From assembly GCA_009786535.1 (NCBI GenBank), contig WQRX01000014.1:1-64000 (forward strand): 64,000 nucleotides of DNA, read 5' to 3'. This document shows positions 1-8,375 of this stretch, piece by piece. A program made the position numbers and the translations under genes. The stretch's first letter is position 1. Each line of letters starts with the position of its first letter. The notes below the pieces were generated by a model. The model was given only the letters and a program-made list of their open reading frames with translations. It ran no database searches and had not been told where the DNA came from. The stretch comes from Defluviitaleaceae bacterium. GTDB lineage: Bacteria; Bacillota; Clostridia; Lachnospirales; WQUN01.

Positions 1-303
1 TATGTTTCGCAGTTAGACACTGAATTACTTTTTGCTACACTTAACGGTGATACGTTTACGCATACGGCGTATAGGCGAATGTTTTCAAAATTTGTTAATG
101 CCATGGGTTCTAATGATATCACGGCGCATATTTTTCGTCACAACTTTGCTACCATACTTTATAATGCTGGGGTCGATATTAAATCGGCACAGAATATCCT
201 TGGTCATAGTAGCATTAGCATGACCATGGATATTTATACGCACCTTGACAGTAAAAATAAGTTGGTTGCTGCAAGTAAATTGAACTCTTTTTTATTAGAC
301 TAA
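1..303 (+). CDS. Tyrosine recombinase, C-terminal part (cut by window edge)
   Basis: The frame is open from base 1 and ends at a TAA at 301-303, giving 100 residues of a phage/ICE-type integrase catalytic domain. The conserved boxes are visible: HIFRH (His-x-x-Arg-His), LGHSS and the nucleophile region DIYTHL with its Tyr. The N-terminal half must lie outside the window. It runs toward the broken end of the prophage on the other strand, so it belongs to a different element, or to what remains of one, and may mark the event that truncated the prophage. Family assignment is firm; whether the whole gene is intact cannot be seen. Confidence 0.85.
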   Translation, partial: YVSQLDTELLFATLNGDTFTHTAYRRMFSKFVNAMGSNDITAHIFRHNFATILYNAGVDIKSAQNILGHSSISMTMDIYTHLDSKNKLVAASKLNSFLLD

Positions 304-1228
304 ATTTGACTAAATGACTAAAGTTGACTACGGCAGTTTTATATTTATTAATTTTCGAACATTTATTCCTTTGTGCCGTATTTATTAGATTTTTGCATTG
401 CGCCTTGCATCGAACATGTTTTGTTTTTCGCTTTTTGCTTCTCTCCACTTCGGTTACAAATTCACCGCCGCTTCGATGGCGGCCAGTTAATACTTTAAAC
501 ATACCGTTGGCCGTGCGGCTTTCGATGCTAAGGATGCTGTCAACCGTGATGCGGTGGTTTAACAGCATTTTCACCTTGTACCCTTCTTTTGTTTCGCCGT
601 TGTCTTCACGCTCAAATACTTCCGGGCTTCCAATCAGCCCTGTGCGGTCATTTAAAACAAACCCCGTTTGATAGCCTTCTTCTTCGGGCATGATGAAGAT
701 GCGGCCTTTGGAAATTTTAAAGGTGGTGTTACACTCTCGCACAATTTGGATAATGGCATCCTTGAGCATTGCATCGATGCAACGCCCCTTGGGGTAGGTC
801 AAATCATTCACCAATTCCAATTTGCCAAGTTCAAGCCCGAATTTATCCGTCAAATCTTCCAATATGGCTGAGGCGCGTATGCCTTCGGCGTAGGTTTCGC
901 TTACATGGGTGGTCAGCCATTCGTTCGCGCCGTCACCCACGGTAAATGATGTTACTTTATCAACGCCGTGCCAGCGGGTGTTTACATTTTGTAATGACCC
1001 CGCAAATATCGTGCCGATGTCCCCACGGTACCCGGCGTTAATAATTACATGCTTGCTTTTTTTAATGGCGTTGATGCTATTATCGGATAGGTTGTAAATA
1101 GAGGCCGAGGCGATGTCGGGTTCTTCGTCATTGTCAAAGGTTACGTCAAACGAAATATCCAAATCATCACTGTTAAACCGAAGCCCCCCGGCAATAATAT
1201 TGGCTTGCCGAATCCAAAAGTTAGACAT
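215..1228 (-). CDS. Baseplate hub-like protein (XkdQ/gpD-type), 3' end replaced
   Basis: The first ~260 residues resemble the hub/late-control protein of contractile phage tails: a beta-rich N-terminal domain, then a segment with GRIFIMPEEEGYQTGF and a C-terminal GGEFVTEVE, which in the family is normally followed by only a few residues. Here the frame runs on through about 80 basic, unrelated residues that antisense-read the neighbouring recombinase. The junction is near 440-450. ATG at 1228 lies within the end of the upstream gene (8-base overlap), with GGAGG touching the start codon. The protein is probably not functional, and all genes normally downstream (baseplate wedge, fibres) are gone. 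Confidence 0.75.
   Translation of the reverse strand: MSNFWIRQANIIAGGLRFNSDDLDISFDVTFDNDEEPDIASASIYNLSDNSINAIKKSKHVIINAGYRGDIGTIFAGSLQNVNTRWHGVDKVTSFTVGDGANEWLTTHVSETYAEGIRASAILEDLTDKFGLELGKLELVNDLTYPKGRCIDAMLKDAIIQIVRECNTTFKISKGRIFIMPEEEGYQTGFVLNDRTGLIGSPEVFEREDNGETKEGYKVKMLLNHRITVDSILSIESRTANGMFKVLTGRHRSGGEFVTEVERSKKRKTKHVRCKAQCKNLINTAQRNKCSKINKYKTAVVNFSHLVKFSLIKKSSIYLQQPTYFYCQGAYKYPWSC
298..330. repeat. Four short direct repeats of GACTA after the recombinase
   Basis: GACTA occurs at 298, 308, 316 and 326, mostly as TTGACTAAA, overlapping the recombinase stop codon. Recombinase arm sites or an attachment site often sit next to an integrase gene, so this could be such a site. That role is inference. 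Confidence 0.4.
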
Positions 1229-1553
1229 CCTCCATGCCCCCGTTCGGAATCCATAAAAACACGGTATCATTAAGGTTATCCCATGTTACACGGTTTTCAT
1301 TTAATGCTAGGTCGTAGGGGATGATGTTTATTCGCGGCACATCAAGATGCCGTTGATTAAGAAATAAAAGCCGTCCATATACAATTTTTTCCCCTGCCAC
1401 AATTAATTCATCACCACGGAATAAATCTATGGTGAAAAAATCATGCTTGGCGTTGTACCGCATAAAAAAGGTAAAGGTACGGCCTTCGAGGGTTATGTCA
1501 AATTGGTAGGGGATTAATTCCTTTTGAATAGGGATATAGCTGTAATCCGACAT
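1221..1553 (-). CDS. Baseplate plug protein, Pam3 gp18-like
   Basis: This 110-residue protein matches the small phage family related to the cyanophage Pam3 baseplate plug: an N-terminal IPYQFDITLEGRTFTF strand pair, a central YNAKHDFFTIDLF and a C-terminal LGDTVFLW-like segment. In the virion it would close the hub/tube below the tape measure. It lies between the Dit-like gene and the hub gene, in the standard late-gene order. The assignment rests on this motif layout, length and position. Confidence 0.65.
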   Translation of the reverse strand: MSDYSYIPIQKELIPYQFDITLEGRTFTFFMRYNAKHDFFTIDLFRGDELIVAGEKIVYGRLLFLNQRHLDVPRINIIPYDLALNENRVTWDNLNDTVFLWIPNGGMEDV

Positions 1554-1562
1554 ATATGCCTC

Positions 1563-2120
1563 CTACATGGCCATAAGCATTGCCATTTCACCACCCGCAA
1601 GACCGCCGCCGCCCCCACTGCTAACAGCTGAAGCAATGCGGCGGTCAGCTTCTTTGTTATTGGCTTGTTTGTTGGTTTGTCGCACTTGTTGTGTACCCGC
1701 GTTTTGCGGTGGTGCGGCCTTGGATGCCACAGGTGCGGGTGCGGCCACGCTTACAGTCCCTGCGGTGGCCGTTCGCACTTGTCGTAATTGGATATTAAAC
1801 TTAAAACCGTTACCCACGGTGGCATCGTGTTCGGTGCTTATGTTCACGATGGCCATTTGCGTAAAAATCACGCGGTTTACATAGGGTACAAGCTGGCGGT
1901 TTCTTTGCATTTGACGGATGCGGGATAGGCGGGAAGATGCATCCCCGCCTACCACCACGCCCGAGATTGACAATTCGGCGGGACGGGCTTGCATATGGTC
2001 GGCTATGCTTGCGCCGCTTTCCACGGCCTTGTCGGTTACGTCAAATTGGTGTGTGGGTTTATCCGCTTCCACTGCGTCAAGCAGAACGCCGCCCAATACC
2101 GCCACGGGCCGAATTGCCAT
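1563..2120 (-). CDS. Baseplate/Dit-like N-terminal domain protein
   Basis: The 185-residue product starts at ATG 2120, preceded by a strong CGGAGGTGA ribosome site and lying 17 bases after the tape-measure stop; a longer in-frame start would run into that gene. The N-terminal 120 residues (HQFDVTDKAVESGASIADHM and following) resemble the Dit/XkdP-type adaptor that links tail tube to baseplate. The last 60 residues are Ala/Gln/Gly-rich and probably flexible, ending in a GGGGG stretch. It is read with the hub and plug genes. Confidence 0.65.
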   Translation of the reverse strand: MAIRPVAVLGGVLLDAVEADKPTHQFDVTDKAVESGASIADHMQARPAELSISGVVVGGDASSRLSRIRQMQRNRQLVPYVNRVIFTQMAIVNISTEHDATVGNGFKFNIQLRQVRTATAGTVSVAAPAPVASKAAPPQNAGTQQVRQTNKQANNKEADRRIASAVSSGGGGGLAGGEMAMLMAM

Positions 2121-2137
2121 AAAGTCACCTCCGTTTG

Positions 2138-4891
2138 TTATGCCACGGTCACATTGGGGTATTTCAAGCACAGCGCATACCATGCTTCTTCCCATGCATC
2201 TTGGAATATTTCTTTGAACATTTTTTGTAATTCGTCTTTCTTGGTGGTTAAAATTTCGCCGCCGTCACCGCCAAGGGTTAAGTTTTGGATGATAACCTCC
2301 ACTTTGTTTTCGATGGACGGGGGAATTTTGCTTGCCGTTCCGCCGGATGTATCATTAGATTTGCGGAAATCGTAGCTGTCGGGTTTGGATTCACGGTTGC
2401 GGTGGCCGATGGTTTTAAAGGCTTTTTCCAGTACACCAGGTTTATAAGGTTGGGGCTTCGTCAATGAACTGCCCTTTACGTTGTGCATACCCTTTAATGT
2501 ACTTTTGATGCCGCCTATATCCGGCGTAGGCGCGGGTTTTAACATGCCTAAGCCATTGAGTATTTTTTTCGTTTCATCGGCAGGGGTTACGGATGTACCT
2601 TTCGGCAACATAACCAACTCCGGCCCCTTTTCGCCAACAATAGCGGGGCCGCCCACATGGGAGTCCGTTCCTTTCGCCAGCATGGGGATTTGGGGGATAT
2701 TAAAGCCCAATTCCCTGCCGCCGATGCCAGGTACCCAATTGGGTACACTGATGTTAATTCCGTTGATGCCGCTAATGACGGAATTAATTAAATTAATAAT
2801 CATGTTGATGGGTGCTTTTAATATCGAACCCAACGTGCTGAAGATGCCCTCAAATACATCACGGACACCCTGCCACGCACGGCCCCAGTCACCTGTGAAA
2901 ATCCCTGCCACAAAATCAATCAACCCACGGAATATTTGTTTTACACCTTCAAATATACTCATGAAGGTATCTTTTAAAATACCAAGGTGACTCGTGATAA
3001 GCCCGAAGGCCGCAGGGAAACGCTCCGACAAAAAGTCGGTTATGGTGCTAACCACACCCACTACAAAATCGCGGATGTTGCCGAATATATTTTTCATGCC
3101 TTCCCATAAACCCTGTGCTTTTTCTCGCACCGTGTCCCAATTTCGCCAAAGCAAAACGCCAATGGCAATCAACGCACCAATAGCCACAATAACTAAGCCG
3201 ATAGGGTTGGCCTTCATTGCTTTATTGATTAACAATATACCGACCTTGAGGGTTTTTAATGTAGCACGCATTTTATTTATCATTCTGATGGCATGACCGA
3301 TAGCTAGTAACGCGGGACCGATGGCTGCTACTACTAAGCCGATGGTAACTATCATGCTTCGGGTTTCGGGGTTTAATTGACTTAACCAATCCATCATGCG
3401 GAAGCCAACATCTAACAGGCCGCCGAAGCGACCCACCAATTCACCGCCCACTTGATTTCCTAATAGGGTGAGGCGATTTCTAAAGGTTTGTATTTGCGCA
3501 GCAGTTGTGTTGTATCGTTTTCCAGCCGCTTCTACCAAGGCGGTATTTTCTTCCCATGATACACTGGCAAGGTCAAGGGCATTGCGTAGGGTATCACCCG
3601 CACCCGCACCGCGCCGTAAAAGGTCGGTTACGTTTACACCGTTGAAGCCCAACTCGGAAAAAATCTCGTTGGTGTTATACCCGGCTTCGGTTAGGCCGCC
3701 CAACCCTTCAATGAAATAGACAATGGCCGAAGCCGCGTCATCTTTGAAAAGTGAAGCAAATTCGTCAACGCTTTTACCCGCAACGGATGCAAAGGTGTCT
3801 AAGCGGTCATCCATATTAAAAATGGAATCCTGCATGGTTAGCATTACATTGGTGAAGGCAGTACCACCCGCCTCGGCATTAATGCCCAATGCGGAAAATG
3901 CCGCCGCAAAGCCCAATACCTCATGTTCAGCAAGGCCGATTGTATTACCCGCACCCGTAAGCCGCGCCCCCATCCGCATGATGTCGGATTCGGTGGCGGC
4001 CATATTGTTGCCCAACCCCACCAAGGTTGCACCCAATTGGTCGAACATTTCTTGGGGCATCTGCATAACCGTAGCAAATTGGGCAAGGTCGGTGGCGGCC
4101 TGTTCCGCTGTCATGTTGGTTACGGTACCAAGCATCGCTACGGTTTCAGAAAAGCCTTTGACATTATCCATTTCAATGCCAAGCCGCCCTGCGGCCTGTG
4201 CAATGCCGTACATTTCGGTTACGCTGAGGGGTACACCCCCTGTGGTAACCAATTCGTGCATTTGGGAACGCAGATTTTCCAATTCCTCAGATGTGCCGCT
4301 GGTTACTTTTTCAACACCCGCCCACGCATCTTCAAGCTGTACAAAGTTTCGTACACCCAACGCGCCGATACCCGCCAATGGCAAGGTAACACCCAGCGTC
4401 ATGGTTTGGCCTAAATTCTTAAATTTATCGCCAATGCGGTCAAGGGCACTCCAATCAAAGGTGGTGAGGCTTTTCATTTCACGGTTGAGGTCGGCTTGTT
4501 GGATTTGTAAATCCATCAATTGATTTTCAAGCCGCCGCGCCGCTTCGGAATTTTCACCAAATTGTTGCCGAGCTTCAGCCAAGGCACTTTGGGTAGATGT
4601 AATTTCCCGTTCAAGAAGGGCAGTTTTGTTTGTTACCAAATCAATACGGCGTTGTTTACGTTCCATCGAAGTGGTAAATGAATCGGAATTTCGCTCCCAT
4701 AGGGTGAAACTTTTATCAAGCCCGGACATTTGGGTTTCAAATGATGCACCCATCTGCCCTGCGGTTTGCCCAATGGCCGCTATACTTCGTTTGGTATCAT
4801 CTGCTTTTCGGTCAAGGTCTGCCAACCCTCTAGCGGCGGATGCACCATCGAAGCCTATCTGCATAAATAGGTCTCTTACTGCGTCAGACAC
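2138..4891 (-). CDS. Phage tail tape measure protein
   Basis: At 917 residues this is the longest phage gene and sits where the tape measure belongs, after the tail chaperones. Residues ~1-150 are predicted coiled coil. The region from ~170 to 480 is the TP901-type core (repeated GGVPLSVTEMYGIAQAAGRLG-type, Ala/Gly-rich helices). Two hydrophobic helices follow (~525-550 and ~575-595), as is common in tape measures that meet the host membrane. It sets tail length. The start at 4891 overlaps the preceding chaperone frame by 8 bases, suggesting coupling. Confidence 0.93.
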   Translation of the reverse strand: MSDAVRDLFMQIGFDGASAARGLADLDRKADDTKRSIAAIGQTAGQMGASFETQMSGLDKSFTLWERNSDSFTTSMERKQRRIDLVTNKTALLEREITSTQSALAEARQQFGENSEAARRLENQLMDLQIQQADLNREMKSLTTFDWSALDRIGDKFKNLGQTMTLGVTLPLAGIGALGVRNFVQLEDAWAGVEKVTSGTSEELENLRSQMHELVTTGGVPLSVTEMYGIAQAAGRLGIEMDNVKGFSETVAMLGTVTNMTAEQAATDLAQFATVMQMPQEMFDQLGATLVGLGNNMAATESDIMRMGARLTGAGNTIGLAEHEVLGFAAAFSALGINAEAGGTAFTNVMLTMQDSIFNMDDRLDTFASVAGKSVDEFASLFKDDAASAIVYFIEGLGGLTEAGYNTNEIFSELGFNGVNVTDLLRRGAGAGDTLRNALDLASVSWEENTALVEAAGKRYNTTAAQIQTFRNRLTLLGNQVGGELVGRFGGLLDVGFRMMDWLSQLNPETRSMIVTIGLVVAAIGPALLAIGHAIRMINKMRATLKTLKVGILLINKAMKANPIGLVIVAIGALIAIGVLLWRNWDTVREKAQGLWEGMKNIFGNIRDFVVGVVSTITDFLSERFPAAFGLITSHLGILKDTFMSIFEGVKQIFRGLIDFVAGIFTGDWGRAWQGVRDVFEGIFSTLGSILKAPINMIINLINSVISGINGINISVPNWVPGIGGRELGFNIPQIPMLAKGTDSHVGGPAIVGEKGPELVMLPKGTSVTPADETKKILNGLGMLKPAPTPDIGGIKSTLKGMHNVKGSSLTKPQPYKPGVLEKAFKTIGHRNRESKPDSYDFRKSNDTSGGTASKIPPSIENKVEVIIQNLTLGGDGGEILTTKKDELQKMFKEIFQDAWEEAWYALCLKYPNVTVA

Positions 4892-5135
4892 GCTTACCGC
4901 CGCCTTTCGTTGGCTTCATCGCCTTTTTTACTTTTTCGCGGTATAAATCCAAGGCGGCATCCGCTTCCATGAAAGTTTCTTCGTCCATTGCGAAAACTTC
5001 CGATGGGGGGATGCCGCCGTCATATACCAGCCGCCAAAAAGCAAAATTATCCGTTGCTCGTTTCTTGATTTGTCGTTGGTTCAGACTTGGTGACGAGAAA
5101 TGACTCCACCTCGCCCACCAACTCCATACCCGCAC
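4884..5135 (-). CDS. Tail assembly chaperone, downstream frame (gpGT-like)
   Basis: This frame overlaps the end of the upstream chaperone gene by 89 bases and has no ribosome site of its own. Its useful part begins around SLNQRQIKKRATDNF, rich in charged residues, and runs through FWRLVYDGGIPPSEVFAMDEETF. In contractile and lambda-like phages such a frame is expressed by programmed frameshifting to yield a G-GT fusion that loads the tape measure. Here the frame relation is +1 (or -2), as in Mu rather than lambda. No classical slippery heptamer is obvious; GAAACG near 5061-5066 is a weak candidate. Confidence 0.65.
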   Translation of the reverse strand: MRVWSWWARWSHFSSPSLNQRQIKKRATDNFAFWRLVYDGGIPPSEVFAMDEETFMEADAALDLYREKVKKAMKPTKGGGKRV

Positions 5136-5343
5136 TCATGTCATCATCGAAGGTGTCTAATGTGACTTTGGGCGAAACAACGCAATGCTTGAAAAGTTCC
5201 GCAATATACGGAGTACGCATCAACACACCGCTTTTGTTGGTGTGGCGGTCATTGATTTCAAGGTAAAATTTAAAGGGGATTTTTTGCAACGTGTAGGTCA
5301 CGCCGCCAACTTCTACGGTTTTTTGTTTTAATGTGTTTTCCAT
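5047..5343 (-). CDS. Tail assembly chaperone (gpG-like)
   Basis: A 98-residue protein between tail tube and tape measure genes, the usual position of the tail assembly chaperone. ATG 5343 has a GGAGG 7-8 bases upstream. Sequence features are a short beta-rich N-terminus (VEVGGVTYTLQKIPFKF) and an acidic helical C-terminus. The 3' end overlaps the next frame, see the companion entry. Function is from position, size and overlap architecture. Confidence 0.7.
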   Translation of the reverse strand: MENTLKQKTVEVGGVTYTLQKIPFKFYLEINDRHTNKSGVLMRTPYIAELFKHCVVSPKVTLDTFDDDMSAGMELVGEVESFLVTKSEPTTNQETSNG

Positions 5344-5371
5344 TTTTAATTCCTCCAGTTTTTAATGAAAT

Positions 5372-5395
5372 AAAAAAAGACCCTTTAAATAGGGT
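5372..5395 (-). terminator. Intrinsic terminator between tail tube and chaperone genes
   Basis: On the minus strand ACCCT-ATTTAA-AGGGT is followed by C and seven T. It lies between the chaperone start and the tube stop, inside the late operon but after the highly expressed capsid, sheath and tube genes, so it likely lowers expression of chaperones and tape measure. Wait-direction check: minus-strand transcription passes the tube gene (5841 to 5419) and then this hairpin. A 2-copy AAATTTAACCC repeat precedes it (5397-5425). Confidence 0.6.
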
Positions 5396-5418
5396 TTTAA
5401 ATTTGGGTTAAATTTGGG

Positions 5419-5841
5419 TTAAATTTCAAAATCCAAGTCGGCTACGAAGATTTGAAATTCGCGTTCGGTGATTTCTTTACCTGCCTCGTAGTTTGGCGGT
5501 CTGCGTACTCTGCCTTCGGATGCCGCCCAACGCATACCGCCTTCTTCGTTGGCATCCACAACGGATACATCAATAATAGCATTACGCCCGCGCCGTTTTG
5601 CCAGCCGATAAAGATACGCTACCGAAGGCGAGGTATTTTCAAGGGTCACAGTTACCGTACCCGACCGATTGTTTGATTCAGCCATTGCAACTTCGCCTTT
5701 TGACCCTATATATTCGGTGAAGCTGTCTTCGGCGCGTTCTACGGTTATCCATGTGCCATCGGCAACGCCTGTAATGACTTGGCCGCCAACCACAAGATTA
5801 ACCGCTCCGGGGTCATACGTTCTAATGGGTGCATGTTCCAT
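5419..5841 (-). CDS. Phage tail tube protein (DUF3277-like)
   Basis: 140 residues with the tube-protein pattern: N-terminal VNLVVGGQVITGVADGTW, a central loop with SKGEVAMAESNNRSG and a TVTLENTSPS strand, ending in ADLDFEI. It directly follows the sheath gene with 16 bases between, and ATG 5841 has GGGAG upstream. It would polymerise into the inner tube of a contractile tail. Confidence 0.8.
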   Translation of the reverse strand: MEHAPIRTYDPGAVNLVVGGQVITGVADGTWITVERAEDSFTEYIGSKGEVAMAESNNRSGTVTVTLENTSPSVAYLYRLAKRRGRNAIIDVSVVDANEEGGMRWAASEGRVRRPPNYEAGKEITEREFQIFVADLDFEI

Positions 5842-5857
5842 TTATGCCACTCCCTTC

Positions 5858-6865
5858 CTAGTATTGAAAAATACCGCTGACAGTACCCGTATGAATGGCA
5901 CCAGCAAGGGTTACCGTCCATGAGAGCCCATTGTACACGCGGTTGGCTACGTCATTAACAGACACTTCATCACGCCGCAGGGCTTCGATGTTGTACACAA
6001 AGTTACCGTCATCGTCCACTTTCACGATGCCATTTTTTCCCGCACGTTTAATTACCTTTTGCACCACCGAGATAAGCATGGCAATACCACGACCGTCATA
6101 GGGGATTTTCTTCGTGTTTACGGCTAAGAACGCGGCTTCTTCTTCCATCCGCACCTTCATCCAATGCCCCGCCATGACAATGTCAATGTACTCGCCTGTG
6201 GTGACGGTGCCTTCACTGGTTTGTAAAACCCCCATATTTTCAATATAGGTGAAGCCGCCGTTTGCATGTAGTGCGGCAAGGTCGGTTGCGCGGATTTCGG
6301 AAGCGTTTACACCGCGTACACCTTTAAACTTGAAGGTTAGGCTACCGGGGTTGTTGGTTGCGGCTGTTGCGATTAAGCCTTCGGCCACCAATGCTTCGGG
6401 GTCTTCGTGGTACATGCAAATGGTATTTTCAAATTGCAGGGTGTTGACGAGGGTTAAATCTTGGGTGGTTACCCAATAGGTTTTTATTTTTGCCTCCGCC
6501 CACCCTGCCAATGCCCGCACAACGGCGTTGCTGTTTTCGGTGCATGTGAGGTAGTACCAGTCGTTGTTTACCTCCACCACTTCATTGATTACGGCTTGCA
6601 ACAATGCGGGTACATCGTCCCCATCTTCGGGTAAAATTGAAAATATGGCAATTTGCGGGGGTGCGGGGTTTTGCCCAAAGATACGCAATGCCATTTGGTA
6701 TTCCTTTGTGCCGATATTAAACTCACTCGCCACTTCGGAAATGCTGTTAAATTTGGTATACGGCGCGTCTTTGGTTGTTCCCAAAATTAACGGAAGGCCG
6801 AAGCCGCGTTGGGTGATTGCCCGTGTCAACTTGGAAATGTTGACGATAAAAGGGGGAATCATCAT
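5858..6865 (-). CDS. Contractile tail sheath-like protein (DUF3383 type)
   Basis: 335 residues beginning MMIPPFIVNISKL, with an N-terminal region like other sheath proteins (QRGFGLPLILG, AIFSILPEDGDD) and a C-terminal part with the conserved DVANRVYNGLSWTVTLAGAIH region. Its presence shows a myovirus-type contractile tail. AAGGAG lies 8 bases before ATG 6865. It is shorter than the T4 sheath but usual for Mu-like clostridial phages. Confidence 0.8.
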   Translation of the reverse strand: MMIPPFIVNISKLTRAITQRGFGLPLILGTTKDAPYTKFNSISEVASEFNIGTKEYQMALRIFGQNPAPPQIAIFSILPEDGDDVPALLQAVINEVVEVNNDWYYLTCTENSNAVVRALAGWAEAKIKTYWVTTQDLTLVNTLQFENTICMYHEDPEALVAEGLIATAATNNPGSLTFKFKGVRGVNASEIRATDLAALHANGGFTYIENMGVLQTSEGTVTTGEYIDIVMAGHWMKVRMEEEAAFLAVNTKKIPYDGRGIAMLISVVQKVIKRAGKNGIVKVDDDGNFVYNIEALRRDEVSVNDVANRVYNGLSWTVTLAGAIHTGTVSGIFQY

Positions 6866-6886
6866 TTTATCTGCTCCTTTCTGCGG

Positions 6887-7393
6887 TTAATTAGTGGTTG
6901 CGTTGCCTGTGAGGGTGTAACTTTCCACCCCTTCTATGCGTTTGGCAACGCTACGCGCCGCACGAATACGCACATCAAAACCGTACCGCCGCTCGTAATC
7001 ATCTACGATTTGCGTTGTACGGTCAGTAATATTACCTACATTGATAGGGATAATATTTTTCCCTGCCAAGTAGTGATACCCAACATGCCGAAACCAGTCT
7101 GCGGCATCAATGGCTTTATCGCGGGATTCGTCTTCGTCCATGCTGTAGGCATTTACAGACAAAGTGAAGTGCTGTTGTTCTTTGCGTACCACCATTACAT
7201 CTTCTGTGAAATTCGGATTTGTTGATGGAATGGGTACATCTACGAGGCTGTGCCTCGTGTTTTCTTGTGGGGTGATTATTTTGTACGATAAATAGGGATA
7301 GTTTGGCTTGCGGCCAGCGGTGTCGGTGGGTACAACAGGAATGCCCATGTGGGCATTGAGTCCCTTGACGATGTCATTCTTTTGTTGGCGCAT
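6887..7393 (-). CDS. Phage neck/tail terminator protein (LIC_12616-like)
   Basis: The start was set at ATG 7393 (MRQQKNDIVKGLNAHMG), which overlaps the upstream gene by 20 bases; a longer frame would cover most of that gene's end. The 168-residue product has the family pattern PNYPYLSYKI near residue 30 and an FTLSVNAYS strand, ending in an amphipathic beta segment. Position between head-tail connectors and sheath supports a neck-capping role. Confidence 0.7.
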   Translation of the reverse strand: MRQQKNDIVKGLNAHMGIPVVPTDTAGRKPNYPYLSYKIITPQENTRHSLVDVPIPSTNPNFTEDVMVVRKEQQHFTLSVNAYSMDEDESRDKAIDAADWFRHVGYHYLAGKNIIPINVGNITDRTTQIVDDYERRYGFDVRIRAARSVAKRIEGVESYTLTGNATTN

Positions 7394-7757
7394 TTTGAAT
7401 TTTCCCCGCCCTTCGTGCCAAATAGGTACGCAAGCCATGTGCATAGTCGGAGTGGTCAATTTGGCTTGATACCGTGTAGGGGTTGCCCTTCCATATGGCG
7501 GATGCACCCATCGCCAGTGCTTCGTGGATATAAATTTTAATATCCTCGGTGGTGTATGTGCCGCCTTCGCCGTAATTCAAACCGTACCCGCTAATGTCGC
7601 GGCGCGTAATATTAAACGCGGCGGCGTTGACCGTGCGTTCTTGGGTAGTGGGTTTCCACTCGCCGCCATTATCATGGTCATAGAATCCACCCGTTTCTTC
7701 AATGACTTGCATGGGTTTGGCCAGTTCGCCTACTAATTCGCGGAAATCAAATTCCAT
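7374..7757 (-). CDS. Head-tail connector/minor neck protein (DUF3599/XkdH-like)
   Basis: 127 residues, N-terminal helix (FDFRELVGELAKP), then TGGFYDHDNGGEWKP and a beta-rich half ending HGLRTYLARRAG. In this position contractile phages encode the stopper/XkdH-type protein. Overlaps the next gene by 20 bases and starts 1 base from the previous stop, so the neck genes are tightly coupled. Confidence 0.55.
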   Translation of the reverse strand: MEFDFRELVGELAKPMQVIEETGGFYDHDNGGEWKPTTQERTVNAAAFNITRRDISGYGLNYGEGGTYTTEDIKIYIHEALAMGASAIWKGNPYTVSSQIDHSDYAHGLRTYLARRAGKIQNAPTKE

Positions 7758-8374
7758 TACACTTTCACCACCCTGTATGTGATTGCTTGCCGTAACCGTC
7801 CGCTGTCAATAAGTGGGTTACTGCTACCCTTCGCCCCTTTGGTGGCAAAACTGTTTGGCGGGTCACTTAACGTAGTCATGTACGGCCGCACCCCATCCAC
7901 CATGTATTCACCCATAAAAATAAAGAAGCTATCCAACGTCATGCCGCCTTTAAGGACACTTTTTAATCCACGCGCTGCGCGTTGGGCATAGGCTTCTTTG
8001 TTGGAATCAAAACTACCGCGAATAAATGCCCGTTCGGGGATATTCACCTCGGTTGCCAACCAATACATAAATTCAAGCTGATTTGCACCTTTGTTGCGTA
8101 CAAGAAACAATGTACCTTCTTGGGAACGCAAGGGAAAAAGGTCATTAAATTGTCGGGGGGATTTACCCCGCGCCCGTTTGTTAAGGGGGACGGCCAGCCG
8201 CTTTGCATTACGGGGGCGAATATTTGCACCAAACTCATTCACGTTGGCTATCATCAGCAAGTGGGAATCATCACTGCCGAATACGCCAATGTGAATTTCC
8301 GTCCGATTTAATTCTTCAATGATTCCCACCAAATCGGGCAGTCGGTTGTTGTCGCGTACAACTTTAAAAGACAT
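7757..8374 (-). CDS. Tail completion/HK97 gp10-like neck protein
   Basis: 205 residues with IHIGVFGSDDSHLLMIANVNEFG and the C-terminal PLIDSGRLRQAITYRV, the typical signature of HK97 gp10 and Mu gpG-type virion morphogenesis proteins. It would act where head meets tail. Starts at ATG 8374, two bases after the stop of the preceding connector gene. Confidence 0.75.
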   Translation of the reverse strand: MSFKVVRDNNRLPDLVGIIEELNRTEIHIGVFGSDDSHLLMIANVNEFGANIRPRNAKRLAVPLNKRARGKSPRQFNDLFPLRSQEGTLFLVRNKGANQLEFMYWLATEVNIPERAFIRGSFDSNKEAYAQRAARGLKSVLKGGMTLDSFFIFMGEYMVDGVRPYMTTLSDPPNSFATKGAKGSSNPLIDSGRLRQAITYRVVKV

Positions 8375-8375
8375 G

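Noticed and set aside
405-430. LexA/DinR box CGAACATGTTTTG near the truncated hub gene
   Set aside because: The second half site does not match GTTC, and it is not in front of a gene.
2121-2195. Longer start for the Dit-like gene (ATG 2195)
   Set aside because: It would overlap the tape-measure end by 58 bases, and GGAGGTGA stands before ATG 2120.
3723-4523. Long plus-strand open frame (266 codons) opposite the tape measure gene
   Set aside because: Biased composition typical of an antisense shadow; no ribosome site; the tape measure frame explains the region.
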